Source: JADGGV01 sp035715725 (GTDB taxonomy: Bacteria; Gemmatimonadota; Gemmatimonadetes; Longimicrobiales; RSA9). From it: a DNA stretch of 64,000 bases. A model generated the notes under the pieces. That model was not told the origin of the DNA. It saw only the letters and a program-made list of their open reading frames with translations, and did not search any database. Positions 1 through 10,106 of the stretch are shown piece after piece. Every line of letters begins with the position of its first letter. The stretch's first letter is position 1. Where the stretch lies: assembly GCA_035715725.1 (NCBI GenBank), contig DASTKT010000173.1, forward strand, positions 69,218 through 133,217, given 5' to 3'. The translations under genes and the position numbers were made by a program.

Positions 1-1
1 C

Positions 2-220
2 GTCGATGTCTCCGCGCTTGAGGTCGGCGATTCGATCCACGTCCGGGACATCGCGCCCCCCACGGGTGCCGAGATCCTCCTGGACGGTGACGTCACGATC
101 TGCTCCGTGACGCCGCCCACCGTGACCGCGGTCCCCGAGGCCGAGGCTGAGGCCGAGGAGCGGGCCCCGGGCACGTCCGAGCCCGAGGTCATCCGCCGCC
201 GCGCCGAGGAAGAGGCCTAG
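2..220 (+). CDS. rplY: 50S ribosomal protein L25 (Ctc family), C-terminal part
   Basis: An open frame runs in from the window edge and ends at TAG 218-220, giving 72 residues. It holds the end of a Ctc/TL5-type L25 beta domain (segments VDVSALEVGDSIHVRDI and GAEILLDGDVTICSV) followed by an acidic Ala/Glu tail, as in long L25 proteins. L25 binds 5S rRNA in the large ribosomal subunit. Only 20 nt separate it from pth, the usual neighbour of rplY, which supports the call. The N-terminal half lies outside the window. Confidence 0.85.
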   Translation, partial: VDVSALEVGDSIHVRDIAPPTGAEILLDGDVTICSVTPPTVTAVPEAEAEAEERAPGTSEPEVIRRRAEEEA

Positions 221-240
221 GCCTCCCCTCGGCAACCGCC

Positions 241-804
241 GTGAAGCTCGTGTGTGGCCTCGGAAACCCCGGCGGGGAGTACGAGGCCACGCGGCACAAC
301 GTGGGGTGGTGGGTGGTGGAGGCACTCCGGCGCGCGCTCGCGCTCCCCGGATTCCACGTGGATGGCCTGGCCCGCACCACGGCCGGCACCGTCGACGGCG
401 AGCCGGTTCGGCTCGTCGAGCCCCTGACTTATGTGAACCGGAGCGGCGCCGCCCTCGCGCCCCTCGTCACGCTCGAGGGCTTCGACGTCGCGCGTGACCT
501 TCTCGTCGTCGTCGACGACATCAACCTCGACGTGGGCCGCGCCCGTTTCCGCGCCCATGGCAGCGCCGGCGGCCACAACGGCCTCAAATCCATCGAGGCG
601 GCGCTCGGGACGCGCGAATACCCGCGCCTGCGCATCGGCGTGGGCATGCGCCCGCCCGGCGTCGATCTCGCCGAATGGGTCCTCTCTCCGTTCCCGCCCG
701 AGGACGAGGCGAAGATCCGCGAGCGGATCCCCGACTACGTCGCCTGCATCACCACCTGGCTGAAGCACGGGACGGACGTCGCGGTGCGGGAGTGTAACCG
801 GTAG
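241..804 (+). CDS. pth: peptidyl-tRNA hydrolase
   Basis: Cleaves the ester bond of peptidyl-tRNA dropped from ribosomes, in the cytoplasm. The 187-residue length is normal for Pth. The N-terminal GLGNPG motif, catalytic His19 in RHNVGW, the Asp in VVVDDINLDVG and GSAGGHNGLKSIE carrying the conserved Asn are all visible. The start is GTG at 241, because the conserved MKLVCGLGNPG begins exactly there; there is no strong Shine-Dalgarno sequence, so it may be translated together with rplY. It probably forms an operon with rplY. Confidence 0.97.
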   Translation: MKLVCGLGNPGGEYEATRHNVGWWVVEALRRALALPGFHVDGLARTTAGTVDGEPVRLVEPLTYVNRSGAALAPLVTLEGFDVARDLLVVVDDINLDVGRARFRAHGSAGGHNGLKSIEAALGTREYPRLRIGVGMRPPGVDLAEWVLSPFPPEDEAKIRERIPDYVACITTWLKHGTDVAVRECNR

Positions 805-890
805 CAGCCCTTTTCCGCCGCGCCGCGTGGGGACCGGGCGTGCCCAGCGCGGCGCGTCCGCGGCCTGCGCGCCGCCCAACGGAGGTTCGC

Positions 891-3022
<2,132 letters not shown>

Positions 3023-3026
<4 letters not shown>

Positions 3027-4216
3027 GCGCGCGCGACCTGTCCTTCGAGCGCGTCGTCGCTTTCGCCGCCGACCTCATCCGCATCCCGTCACTCCCGGGG
3101 AACGAAGGCGACGTCGTCCTGCGCGTCCGACACGAGCTCGAGGAACTCGGCTTCCGCGATGTCCGCATCGACGAGCTCGGTAACGTCATCGGCGTCGCGC
3201 CCGGCCGCGGCGCCGCCCCTGCCGTCATGCTCTCCTCCCACCTCGACATGGTCGACGTCGGCGACCCTGCCTCCTGGGAGTACCCGCCCTTCGGCGGCAT
3301 CGTCGACGGCGGGTTCCTCCACGGCCGCGGCGCCATGGACATCAAGGGACCGCTCGCCCTCCAGACCTACGCCGCCGCCCACTTCCTCGATCACCCGGCG
3401 GAAGGCGACGTCGTCGTCGCCCACACGGTCTTCGAGGAGCGCGGCGGCTGGGGGATGGATGCCCTCATGCGCGCCGGCACGCTCCGCCCCGGCGCCGTCA
3501 TCCTCGGCGAAGCCACCAACGGCGACGTCTGCATCGGGCATCGCGGCCGCGCCGAGCTCATCATCGAGGCCCAGGGCGTCGCCGGACACGCCAGTGCGCC
3601 GGAGCGCGCCCGCAATCCGCTCGACGCGCTCCCCAGCATCATCCCGGCGCTACAGGAGTTCGCCGCGCAGCTCCCGTCCGCCCCCGTCCTCGGCAAGGCG
3701 ACTCTCGCCCCCACCGCGCTCGAGACGCTCCCCCGCAGCCGGAACGTCATCCCGGACCGCGCCCGCGTCATCGTCGACTGGCGCACGCTCCCGGGCCCCT
3801 CCGCCGAGAACGCCCGGCGCGCCCTCGAGGACTTCCTCCGCCCGCGCGTTCGCCTCCCGGACGGCTGCGCCCTCGACATCCGCTTCGCCACCGAGCACCA
3901 GCGGACGTTCACCGGCCTCGAGCGCGACCGCGACATGTTCACCCCGGGTTACCTCCTCCCGGCGGATCACCCCGTCGCGGTCGCCGCCGCCCGCGCGGTG
4001 CGCACCGGCCTCGGCCGCGAGCCCGCGCTGCGCGCCTGGACATTCGCCACCGACGGCGGCCACACCTGCGGCGAGCACGGCATTCCGACCATCGGCTTCG
4101 CGCCCGGCGAGGAGCGCTTCGCCCACACGAACCGCGAGCGCCTCGACCTCGCCCAGGCGCGCGCCGTCTACGACGCCTATCCGCTCGTGATCCGCGCCGT
4201 CATGGACGCCGCCTGA
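3023..4216 (+). CDS. M20 family metallopeptidase/deacylase
   Basis: A 397-residue cytoplasmic zinc hydrolase of the ArgE/DapE/YgeY type. Metal-site motifs appear in order: HLDMVD (about residue 73), GRGAMDIKG (about 103), the catalytic EE of FEERGG (about 137), GEAT (about 162), and a late His in FAHTNRERL (about 367). A dimerisation domain sits in the middle (GHASAPERARNPLDAL). It starts at ATG 3023, overlapping the hppA stop in an ATGA junction. The substrate is not determined: dipeptides, N-acyl amino acids or a YgeY-like hydantoin/purine product are all possible. Confidence 0.88.
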
Positions 4217-4234
4217 GAGCGGCGCACGCCGTTC

Positions 4235-4254
4235 CGGCGCGCGCTCGCGCGCCG
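4235..4254 (+). terminator. GC-rich hairpin after the M20 peptidase gene
   Basis: A perfect 9-bp inverted repeat with a 2-nt centre starts 18 nt after the stop codon. There is no T-run behind it, so a role in termination or 3' end protection is only possible. Confidence 0.35.
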
Positions 4255-4344
4255 ACGCCGTTCGCCTCGCCCGTCCGCCGGTCCCGCCGTCGCGTGCGGC
4301 GCGAGCCACTCCCCCGCGCCGGGAACGAACGGGATCGCCCCCGG

Positions 4345-4373
4345 TGGAAAACATCAAGTAATTCCGCTAAATT
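4345..4373 (+). promoter_or_regulatory. putative sigma-70 promoter of ychF
   Basis: TGGAAA (4345-4350), a 17-nt spacer and TAAATT (4368-4373) lie in an unusually A/T-rich patch of an otherwise GC-rich window. The predicted start of transcription would give a leader of about 40 nt before the ychF ATG. Four of six bases match at -35. Confidence 0.5.
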
Positions 4374-4417
4374 TCAGGGCTGGCATCTGAACGCGAACCG
4401 CGAAGTCTGACACGGAC

Positions 4418-5548
4418 ATGGCCAACCTGAAGCTCGGGATCGTCGGGCTGCCGAACGTCGGCAAGTCCACGCTCTTCAATGCGCTCACCGGCGCCGGCGC
4501 GTCGGCCGAGAACTACCCGTTCTGCACCGTCGATCCGAACGTCGGCGTCGTCGAGGTGCCGGATCGGCGCGTCGACCTGCTCGTCGAGCGCGTGCAGCCG
4601 AAGTCTCGCGTCCCGGCCGTCGTCACGTTCGTCGACATCGCCGGCCTCGTGAAGGGCGCCTCCGAGGGCGAGGGCCTGGGGAACCAGTTCCTGGCCAACA
4701 TCCGCGAGGTCGACGCCATCGTGCACGTGGTGCGCTGCTTCGAGGACCCGGACGTGACGCATGTCCTCGGCGCCGTCGATCCCGTCCGCGACCGCGAGAT
4801 CATCAACCTCGAGCTCGCCCTCTCCGACCTCCAGTTCGTCGAGAAGCGGCTGCAGCGCGCCGAGCGCTCCGCGAAAGGCGGCGACAAAGAGGCCCAGGCC
4901 GAGGTCGCGCTCCTGCGGAAGGTGCAGGCGGTCCTCTCGGAGGGGCGGCCCGCTCGCGTCGTCGCGCTCTCCGGTGAGGAGGAGGCGCGACTGCTCCGCA
5001 CGTTCAACCTGCTCACGGCGAAGCGCGAGCTCTACGTCGCGAACGTGGCCGAGTCCGAGCTCGGCGGAAGGACCGGGCGCGAGGCCGGGGAAGGGAATGA
5101 GCTGGTGGGCCGCCTTCGCGCCGCCATCGAGGCCGATGGCGAGCCGGCCGAGGTGGTCCCGCTCTCCGCCCGCATCGAGGCGGAGCTGCTGCACCTCGAG
5201 CCCGAGGAGCGCGCGATGTTCCTCGAGGAGCTCGGCATCGAGGAGCCCGGCCTCTACCGCCTCATCCGCGCCGGCTATCACCTCCTCGACCTGATCAGCT
5301 ACTTCACGGCCGGAGAGAAGGAGGTCCGCGCCTGGACCATCCGGCGCGGCACCCGCGCGCCGCAGGCCGCCGCCGAGATCCACACCGACTTCGAGCGCGG
5401 CTTCATCCGCGCCGAGACCATCGGGTGGGACGACTTCGTGCGCGCCGGCTCACTGAAGGCGGCTCGCGAGCAGGGCCTGATGCGGAGCGAAGGGAAGGAC
5501 TACGTGGTGCAGGATGGCGACATAATGTTGTTTCGATTCAACGTCTGA
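4418..5548 (+). CDS. ychF: redox-regulated ATPase/GTPase YchF (Obg family)
   Basis: Translation-associated P-loop NTPase of 376 residues. The G1 motif GLPNVGKSTLFNALTG starts near residue 9, G3 is DIAGLVKGASEGEGLGNQF, and the G4 site reads NVAE instead of NKxD, which explains why YchF proteins prefer ATP. The C-terminal TGS-like domain is intact (SYFTAGEKEVRAWTI, then IHTDFERGFIRAE and QDGDIMLFRFNV). The start ATG follows the family N terminus MANLKLGIVG. It is transcribed alone, from its own A/T-rich promoter region. Confidence 0.97.
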   Translation: MANLKLGIVGLPNVGKSTLFNALTGAGASAENYPFCTVDPNVGVVEVPDRRVDLLVERVQPKSRVPAVVTFVDIAGLVKGASEGEGLGNQFLANIREVDAIVHVVRCFEDPDVTHVLGAVDPVRDREIINLELALSDLQFVEKRLQRAERSAKGGDKEAQAEVALLRKVQAVLSEGRPARVVALSGEEEARLLRTFNLLTAKRELYVANVAESELGGRTGREAGEGNELVGRLRAAIEADGEPAEVVPLSARIEAELLHLEPEERAMFLEELGIEEPGLYRLIRAGYHLLDLISYFTAGEKEVRAWTIRRGTRAPQAAAEIHTDFERGFIRAETIGWDDFVRAGSLKAAREQGLMRSEGKDYVVQDGDIMLFRFNV

Positions 5549-5895
5549 GGGCTCCCGCGGAGCGCTCCGCTGCCACTTCACGCGCTCGGGCGAGCGCTGG
5601 CCCTCGCCCTGTCCCACCCCTGAACCCTCCCCCGACCGTCTCCGCGCCGACCGACGCCCGCCCGCGGGCCGCGCTGCTCGGACAGTGATCGGACGCGACT
5701 CGCATTCTGGCCCGGTCCCGGCGTGCGCCGCTCTGCTCCGCGCCGACAACTTGCATGGTCCCCCCGCGGCTCGCCGGCACCGCATGCGCTGAGTGGGCTT
5801 TCAGCAGCGCGCCGCAGCCGGCGGGGCGCATCTTCCCGCCCCGCGCGATCAGACCCTGGCTGTCGGCACCCGCCCGGCGGAAAGGAGTCGCGCCC
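5549..5895. other. intergenic region between ychF and the PEP-CTERM gene
   Basis: I see no convincing gene in these 347 nt. Two symmetric elements lie near the ychF stop: a 14-nt palindrome at 5557-5570 and a hairpin (GCGCTC stem) at 5582-5597. Neither is followed by a T-run; together they may end ychF transcription. No clear -35/-10 pair or riboswitch was recognised upstream of the next gene. Confidence 0.4.
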
Positions 5896-6570
5896 ATGAT
5901 CCGAGGAAAATCCCTTTGCTTTGGCGTCGGACTCGCACTCCTGGCCCTCGCGCCAGGGACTCGGGCGCACGCCCAGATCAGCCTCGCGGGGAGCACGGTC
6001 GGATGCTTCTCGATGACCTCCGCGCTGGCCGGAAGCTGCTCCGGGCTCAACTCCTCGGTCCAGGGGCTGACGTTCGCGGGGAGCACGTTCTCCACGACGT
6101 CCTCGCCGATCGACGGCGTATTCGCGCTCGGCAGCAACTCCGATCCGACGAAGACGCTCGGCGCGTTCACGCTGGCGACGACGACCGCCGACTACAACAG
6201 CTGGTTCTTCCATCTGTTCGTGACGATCACGTCGCCGACGGGTACCACGCCCTCCGTCTATGAGTTCGTGGCCGACCTGACCGGCTCGGTCTCCGGCGCC
6301 GATGGCGGCGTGCACATCGGCTTCGCGCCGGTGGGCAGTCTCTTCCCCGGCGCCGGGCCTGCTACGGGCACGGGAACGTTCCCTGGCGGGACGTTCGCGA
6401 TCGGGGTGGAAAACACGGACGTCACGTCCGGGGAGACCGCGAATCAGTACGGCGCCGGCCGCCTGAACGTGATCCCCGAGCCGGCCACGCTGGTCCTGTT
6501 CGGTACCGGGCTTGTTGGGCTGGTGGGGGTGCGCCGTCGCCACCGCAAGGTGACCCGCGACGCCGCCTGA
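5896..6570 (+). CDS. PEP-CTERM sorting domain-containing protein
   Basis: A 224-residue exported protein. It has an N-terminal signal peptide (hydrophobic core ending ...TRAHAQ, predicted cut after AHA), a Ser/Thr/Gly-rich body without a known domain, and a C-terminal sorting signal: IPEPATLVLFGTGLVGLVG followed by VRRRHRK. Such tails are cut by exosortase at the inner membrane, usually in exopolysaccharide-producing bacteria. The start is ATG 5896 with AAAGGAG at 5881-5887. No exosortase gene is in this window. Function of the mature protein is unknown. Confidence 0.85.
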   Translation: MIRGKSLCFGVGLALLALAPGTRAHAQISLAGSTVGCFSMTSALAGSCSGLNSSVQGLTFAGSTFSTTSSPIDGVFALGSNSDPTKTLGAFTLATTTADYNSWFFHLFVTITSPTGTTPSVYEFVADLTGSVSGADGGVHIGFAPVGSLFPGAGPATGTGTFPGGTFAIGVENTDVTSGETANQYGAGRLNVIPEPATLVLFGTGLVGLVGVRRRHRKVTRDAA

Positions 6571-6700
6571 GGCGTGCTCGTGGCGCGCACGCCACGATCG
6601 ACGCTTCCGGACCGACCGCCGGGGGCGCCGACCGTGGCGCGCGCACTGACGTCGGCTCGGACGACCCTGGCCTCGCCGCACCCCGGGCGAGGCGGGGTCG

Positions 6701-7177
6701 TCAGGCCGCCTGCGCCTCCACCGTCAGGATCTCCGCGATGTGCCAGCGCCGGTGCACGTAGGTCTCCAGTGCACTCGGCGTGTCGCGCTCCGGATCGTAG
6801 ACGAGCCCCCCGGATACCACCACGAAGTGCCCGCGAGTGTCGCCGGGCTCGTGGATCAGCACGATCGCTGGGTCCGCCGCCGGCGTGTACTCTGCCAACG
6901 CGCAGTCGTCTCCCGCGTCCGACACCCGGACGATCCGGCCGGTGAGTTGCCGGAGCATCCGGGCGACCTCCATCGCGCGTAGCCCATCCCTCGGGCGGCC
7001 CGACGGGTCCGCCGCCGCCGCTTCCCCGTAGCTGACTCCCGCCAGCATCGCTGCCGCCGCGATGCCGCAGTCCCGGCCGTTCCGTTGCCGGATATGTCGG
7101 ATCGTCTGGGGGGGAGACCCCGCAGCCGCCGATCCGCCGGCCGCCGCTCTGTCGCGCCGCGTCGACGCCACCTTCAT
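6701..7177 (-). CDS. orphan C39-like cysteine peptidase domain protein
   Basis: About 158 residues. It shows the layout of a C39 (bacteriocin-processing) peptidase: RQRNGRDCGIAAAAML with the catalytic Cys, GHFVVVSG with the catalytic His, and YDPERD with the Asp. There is no signal peptide and no fused ABC transporter. The start is uncertain: ATG at 7177 sits almost on AGAAGG, whereas GTG at 7171 (two codons later) has that motif at ideal spacing. The gene is divergent from a pilin-like gene. It could be an active leader peptidase or a papain-like fold with another role. Confidence 0.7.
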   Translation of the reverse strand: MKVASTRRDRAAAGGSAAAGSPPQTIRHIRQRNGRDCGIAAAAMLAGVSYGEAAAADPSGRPRDGLRAMEVARMLRQLTGRIVRVSDAGDDCALAEYTPAADPAIVLIHEPGDTRGHFVVVSGGLVYDPERDTPSALETYVHRRWHIAEILTVEAQAA

Positions 7178-7352
7178 CCTTCTTTCAGAGGGTTTCGCCC
7201 CTCTGTACACGCCGCTCCCATCCCCGTTCCGGGCCCACGGCGGCGCCGCCGGGGGCCGCTGACCTCCGCCGGCATTGCTTTGGCCCGCGGGCGCCATTAC
7301 CGTGGAGAGCGCTTTCCAACAGCCTTCTCTGCCCGGTAACGGAGCCGGACAA

Positions 7353-7718
7353 TTGCCGAGACGTGCGCGGGGATTCGCATTTCGCCAGCGGTCCGGCCAG
7401 GCACTCGTCGAGTACGTGCTCGTCGTGGCCATGGTTGCGGTCGGTCTCGTCCTGGTGATGCTCCATCTTCGGAGCGGGACCGGCAACGCGCTTTCCGGTG
7501 CCAACTGCCAGATCGCGTCGGCCGGCGGCAGCAGCCCTGGTGCCGGCTGTGGCGCGAGCGCCGGTGGCACCACGCCCGGCTCGTCCGGCAGCGGCGCCGG
7601 GGATCGCCCCGGTTACGGCTGGGGTCAGCGTCCACCGGAGCCCGGCCCCCCACCCGGCGTCCCGGGTCAGGGCAGCGACTCGTCCGGCGCGCCGGGAGGC
7701 GGCAACGGCCCGCACTGA
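7353..7718 (+). CDS. Flp-type prepilin-like protein with Gly/Pro-rich tail
   Basis: About 121 residues. The sequence RSGQALVEYVLVVAMVAVGL matches the Flp prepilin site: cleavage after Gly, then Glu-Tyr at mature positions 5-6, followed by a hydrophobic helix. The rest is low-complexity Gly/Ser/Pro with two Cys, ending PGGGNGPH. The start is taken as TTG 7353 with GGAG at 7341-7344; a longer frame from TTG 7275 is possible. No tad secretion genes are nearby. It is probably a minor pilin or a pseudopilin-like surface protein. Confidence 0.65.
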   Translation: MPRRARGFAFRQRSGQALVEYVLVVAMVAVGLVLVMLHLRSGTGNALSGANCQIASAGGSSPGAGCGASAGGTTPGSSGSGAGDRPGYGWGQRPPEPGPPPGVPGQGSDSSGAPGGGNGPH

Positions 7719-7750
7719 CCCTGCGCGGCGCCACCGACCGGGAAAAAGAC

Positions 7751-7790
7751 GAAAGACCCCGGGAGCGCCGCCGCGCTCCCGGGGTCTTTC
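7751..7790. terminator. bidirectional rho-independent terminator
   Basis: A perfect 17-bp stem (7751-7767 with 7774-7790) encloses the 6-nt loop CCGCCG. T-runs flank it on both strands (TCTTTC on plus; GTCTTTTTCC on minus). It lies between convergent genes, the pilin-like gene and the minus-strand gene at 7821, so it can stop both transcripts. Confidence 0.92.
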
Positions 7791-7820
7791 GCTCGCATCC
7801 CGGGTGTCCCTGCCGGCGGC

Positions 7821-8222
7821 TCAGGACGCCCCGTTCGGCTTCGGCGGCAGCAACGCGGCGATGCGGTCCCGCAGGCTCTCCAGCCACGCCAGCTCGGCCG
7901 CCACCCGCCGGGCCGTCTTCTGGTCGATTGTCCCCTGACCGGCCTCCACCATGAACACCATCGACCGCAGCGGCGAGGCGATCGCCTCGAGCCAGTCCAC
8001 GTCCTCCCAGGAAAAGCCATACCCCTGCCGGTGCAGCGCCAGCGCCGCCAGCGCATGCCGCTCGTCCGGCGAGAAGCGCAGCACGTAGGTCTCGATGTAG
8101 TCCTGGATGTGCACGGCCCCGTCCTCCGGCAGCCACACCGCCAGGTCCACCATGTCGACGTTGACGGGAACGCCCCCGTTCCACTGCTCGTGCGTGAGCG
8201 CCGGTTTCGTGTCGTTGCGCAT
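7821..8222 (-). CDS. conserved hypothetical protein
   Basis: A 133-residue soluble protein, mostly helical and acidic, with no signal peptide or metal motif. I do not recognise a family. Features: an N-terminal segment VNVDMVDLAVWLPEDG, a central VLRFSPDERHALAALALH, and a C-terminal amphipathic helix rich in Ala, Leu, Arg ending PPKPNGAS. ATG 8222 is preceded by GGAGAAGG, a good ribosome binding site. It is monocistronic and ends at the shared terminator. Confidence 0.65.
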   Translation of the reverse strand: MRNDTKPALTHEQWNGGVPVNVDMVDLAVWLPEDGAVHIQDYIETYVLRFSPDERHALAALALHRQGYGFSWEDVDWLEAIASPLRSMVFMVEAGQGTIDQKTARRVAAELAWLESLRDRIAALLPPKPNGAS

Positions 8223-8675
8223 TCGCCTTCTCCGGAAACCACGTCGGGACTTCGGGCGGCCGCCCGTCGGATCGCGTACGCCCCTCGCCGTCGTCGTCAA
8301 CAGCGACACGCGTCCCCGCGTCGCTCGGTGCGGAGACGTCGACACCCGCTCAGGTGAGTCCGCGCGTGCAGGAGAGCACGACAGGGGGGCGTCTTGCGAG
8401 GTGTGCGCGGGTGCTCGATTCGCTGGCACCCACACCCGCCCAATGTATCCTCGACCCCGGCGCGGCCACAAGGCTGCTGACCGATGCGTGCCCGGCTCGC
8501 GCCGCTCGCCGCCCGCGCTCCTTGCGCCTCCCGGCGAACTCGTCGCATATATTCGCCGGTTCTACCACCGGCTTTCTGTCCTTTTTCGGCATCTCGCCCG
8601 GCGCCGCGTCCCAGACGGCGTCGGGTTACGCCGCCGCTTGGCGGCCTTGCGGTCCCTCACCGGAGTGCCGAAGCG
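8223..8675. other. divergent intergenic region upstream of hemQ
   Basis: No supported gene in these 453 nt. TATATT at 8548-8553 could be a -10 element for hemQ, but no good -35 is spaced correctly. Just behind it, GCCGGT (8555-8560) and ACCGGC (8567-8572) form a 6-bp hairpin followed by a T-rich stretch to about 8587, resembling a weak terminator or attenuator. Confidence 0.35.
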
Positions 8676-9500
8676 ATGGAGCCCGTCCGCCACGAGCCCG
8701 GGGCGGTCGACGTACGCCCGCACCCGCCGCAGCGCCCCGCATTGGACGAGGAGGCCCTGGAGCGCATCCGGGAGGAGCAGGAGCGCTCGCTGGACCGGGA
8801 CCTCATCCGCTTCGCCTTCCTCCAGGTCGCGCCGGAGTGGCGTCGACTGCCGGCGGGGGAACGCGCCGGACAGCGGACCGAGCTGGCCGACGTCGTCGCC
8901 GAGTGGCGGCCGCGCCTCGGCCTCTATTCGTACTCGCTCGTCGGCACCCGCGGCGATGCGGATCTCCTCCTCTGGCAGGTCACGCGGGACGCCGAGCTCC
9001 TGCACGGCTTCGCCGCCGCGGTGCGGCGGACCGCGCTCGGCGCATGGCTGCGCACCCCCTACTCCTATCTCGGGATGACGCGCCGCTCCACCTACTCCAA
9101 CCGGTACGAGCGGGAGCACGCGCGGGCCTACGGCGGCGCGGACCGGCTCGATCGGGCGCGTGTGAGCGTGCGCCCGCAGGGCTCCAGGTACCTGTTCGTG
9201 TACCCGTTCGTGAAGACGCGGGAGTGGTATGCGTTGCCGCACGAGGAGCGGCAGCGGCTCATGGACGGGCACATCGTGGCGGCGCACGCGTGGCCGGACG
9301 TCAAGCTGAACACGATCTACTCGTACGGCCTCGACGACCAGGAGTTCGTCATGGCGTTCGAGGCCGATTACCTCGGGCGCTTCGTCGACCTCCTCATGGC
9401 GCTTCGCCTGACGGAGGCCAGCCGTTTCACGCTTCGGGACACGCCGAGCTTCACGTGCCTGTCGCGCAGCCTCGAAGACTGCCTCGAGGCCCTCGGATGA
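8676..9500 (+). CDS. hemQ: coproheme decarboxylase / HemQ (chlorite dismutase family)
   Basis: A 274-residue member of the chlorite dismutase fold. It is expected to convert coproheme III to heme b, the last step of the coproporphyrin-dependent pathway. Visible landmarks are YLFVYPFVKTREWY (with the Tyr of the active-site loop), LPHEERQRLMDGHIVAAH (His as likely proximal heme ligand), and the family end SFTCLSRSLEDCLEALG. A charged N-terminal extension of about 40 residues precedes the fold. ATG 8676 has GGAG at 8662-8665. The TGA overlaps the ferredoxin start by 4 nt. Confidence 0.9.
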   Translation: MEPVRHEPGAVDVRPHPPQRPALDEEALERIREEQERSLDRDLIRFAFLQVAPEWRRLPAGERAGQRTELADVVAEWRPRLGLYSYSLVGTRGDADLLLWQVTRDAELLHGFAAAVRRTALGAWLRTPYSYLGMTRRSTYSNRYEREHARAYGGADRLDRARVSVRPQGSRYLFVYPFVKTREWYALPHEERQRLMDGHIVAAHAWPDVKLNTIYSYGLDDQEFVMAFEADYLGRFVDLLMALRLTEASRFTLRDTPSFTCLSRSLEDCLEALG

Positions 9501-9778
9501 GCGGGCCCCCGTCCTCCGGCACCGCCGGCCCCGTCCAGGATCTCCAGGACCGACGCTTCGGCGAGCTGCTCGTGCGCATCGACCGCACGCTGTGCGTCGG
9601 CTTCGGCGACTGCATCACGGAGGCGGGGGAGCTCTTCGAGCTCGATGCCGAGGGCATTTGCGTCTTCCGGGACGGCGCGCCCGACCTCGGGCGCGAGCGT
9701 CTGACGGCCGCTTGCCGGAGCTGCCCGGTGGACGCGCTCCTCCTCCTCGGTCCGGACGGGGTGCAGCTCGCGCCTTGA
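9497..9778 (+). CDS. small ferredoxin, three-cysteine type (probably 3Fe-4S)
   Basis: 93 residues. Cluster ligands follow the pattern CVGFGDC (Cys-x5-Cys), with Ala where a third Cys would be in ITEAGELFEL, and a distal CRSCPVDAL. This is the layout of single-cluster ferredoxins that carry a 3Fe-4S centre, similar to actinobacterial P450-type ferredoxins. It is translationally coupled to hemQ (ATGA overlap), so it may supply or take electrons in heme synthesis, although HemQ itself needs only peroxide. Redox partner unknown. Confidence 0.82.
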   Translation: MSGPPSSGTAGPVQDLQDRRFGELLVRIDRTLCVGFGDCITEAGELFELDAEGICVFRDGAPDLGRERLTAACRSCPVDALLLLGPDGVQLAP

Positions 9779-9785
9779 GCGGGCC

Positions 9786-10064
9786 TCACGAGGTGGGTTC
9801 GACCGGCCGCTGCGGCGGGGGTTCGGGTTCCGAGCGGCGGGCGGGGCCCTGCCAGCCGCAGGTCGGGCACCAGCGCCACTCGATGCCGGAGGCGAGCCAC
9901 CGCAGCCACCGTCGGTGAACGGCGAGCGTCGGCTGGAAGCACGCCGGACACGCGTTTGCCGGCCCGACCAGCACCGCGATGGCGACCACGATCAGGACGA
10001 CGCGGAGCGCTACCAGCGCGAGCAGGGTGTAGAAGATCAGCACGAGCGCCTCCCGGACAACCAT
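9786..10064 (-). CDS. small membrane protein with zinc ribbon
   Basis: 92 residues. One long N-terminal hydrophobic stretch (LVLIFYTLLALVALRVVLIV) is followed by a four-cysteine zinc-ribbon pattern: ACPACF, then about 28 residues later WCPTCGW. The tail is Pro/Glu-rich. No family was recognised. The start ATG 10064 has only a weak ribosome binding site. It converges with the ferredoxin gene (7 nt between the two stops) and diverges from the Mrp gene by 42 nt. Confidence 0.6.
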   Translation of the reverse strand: MVVREALVLIFYTLLALVALRVVLIVVAIAVLVGPANACPACFQPTLAVHRRWLRWLASGIEWRWCPTCGWQGPARRSEPEPPPQRPVEPTS

Positions 10065-10106
10065 GCCCGCCGGCCCGGGGAGTGTCAACAGCCAGCCGCA
10101 GCGACC

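Noticed and set aside
5690..5895. RpoN (-24/-12) promoter for the PEP-CTERM gene
   Set aside because: A GG-N10-GC spacing exists near 5707, but the flanking bases match poorly and such spacing is frequent by chance in GC-rich DNA.
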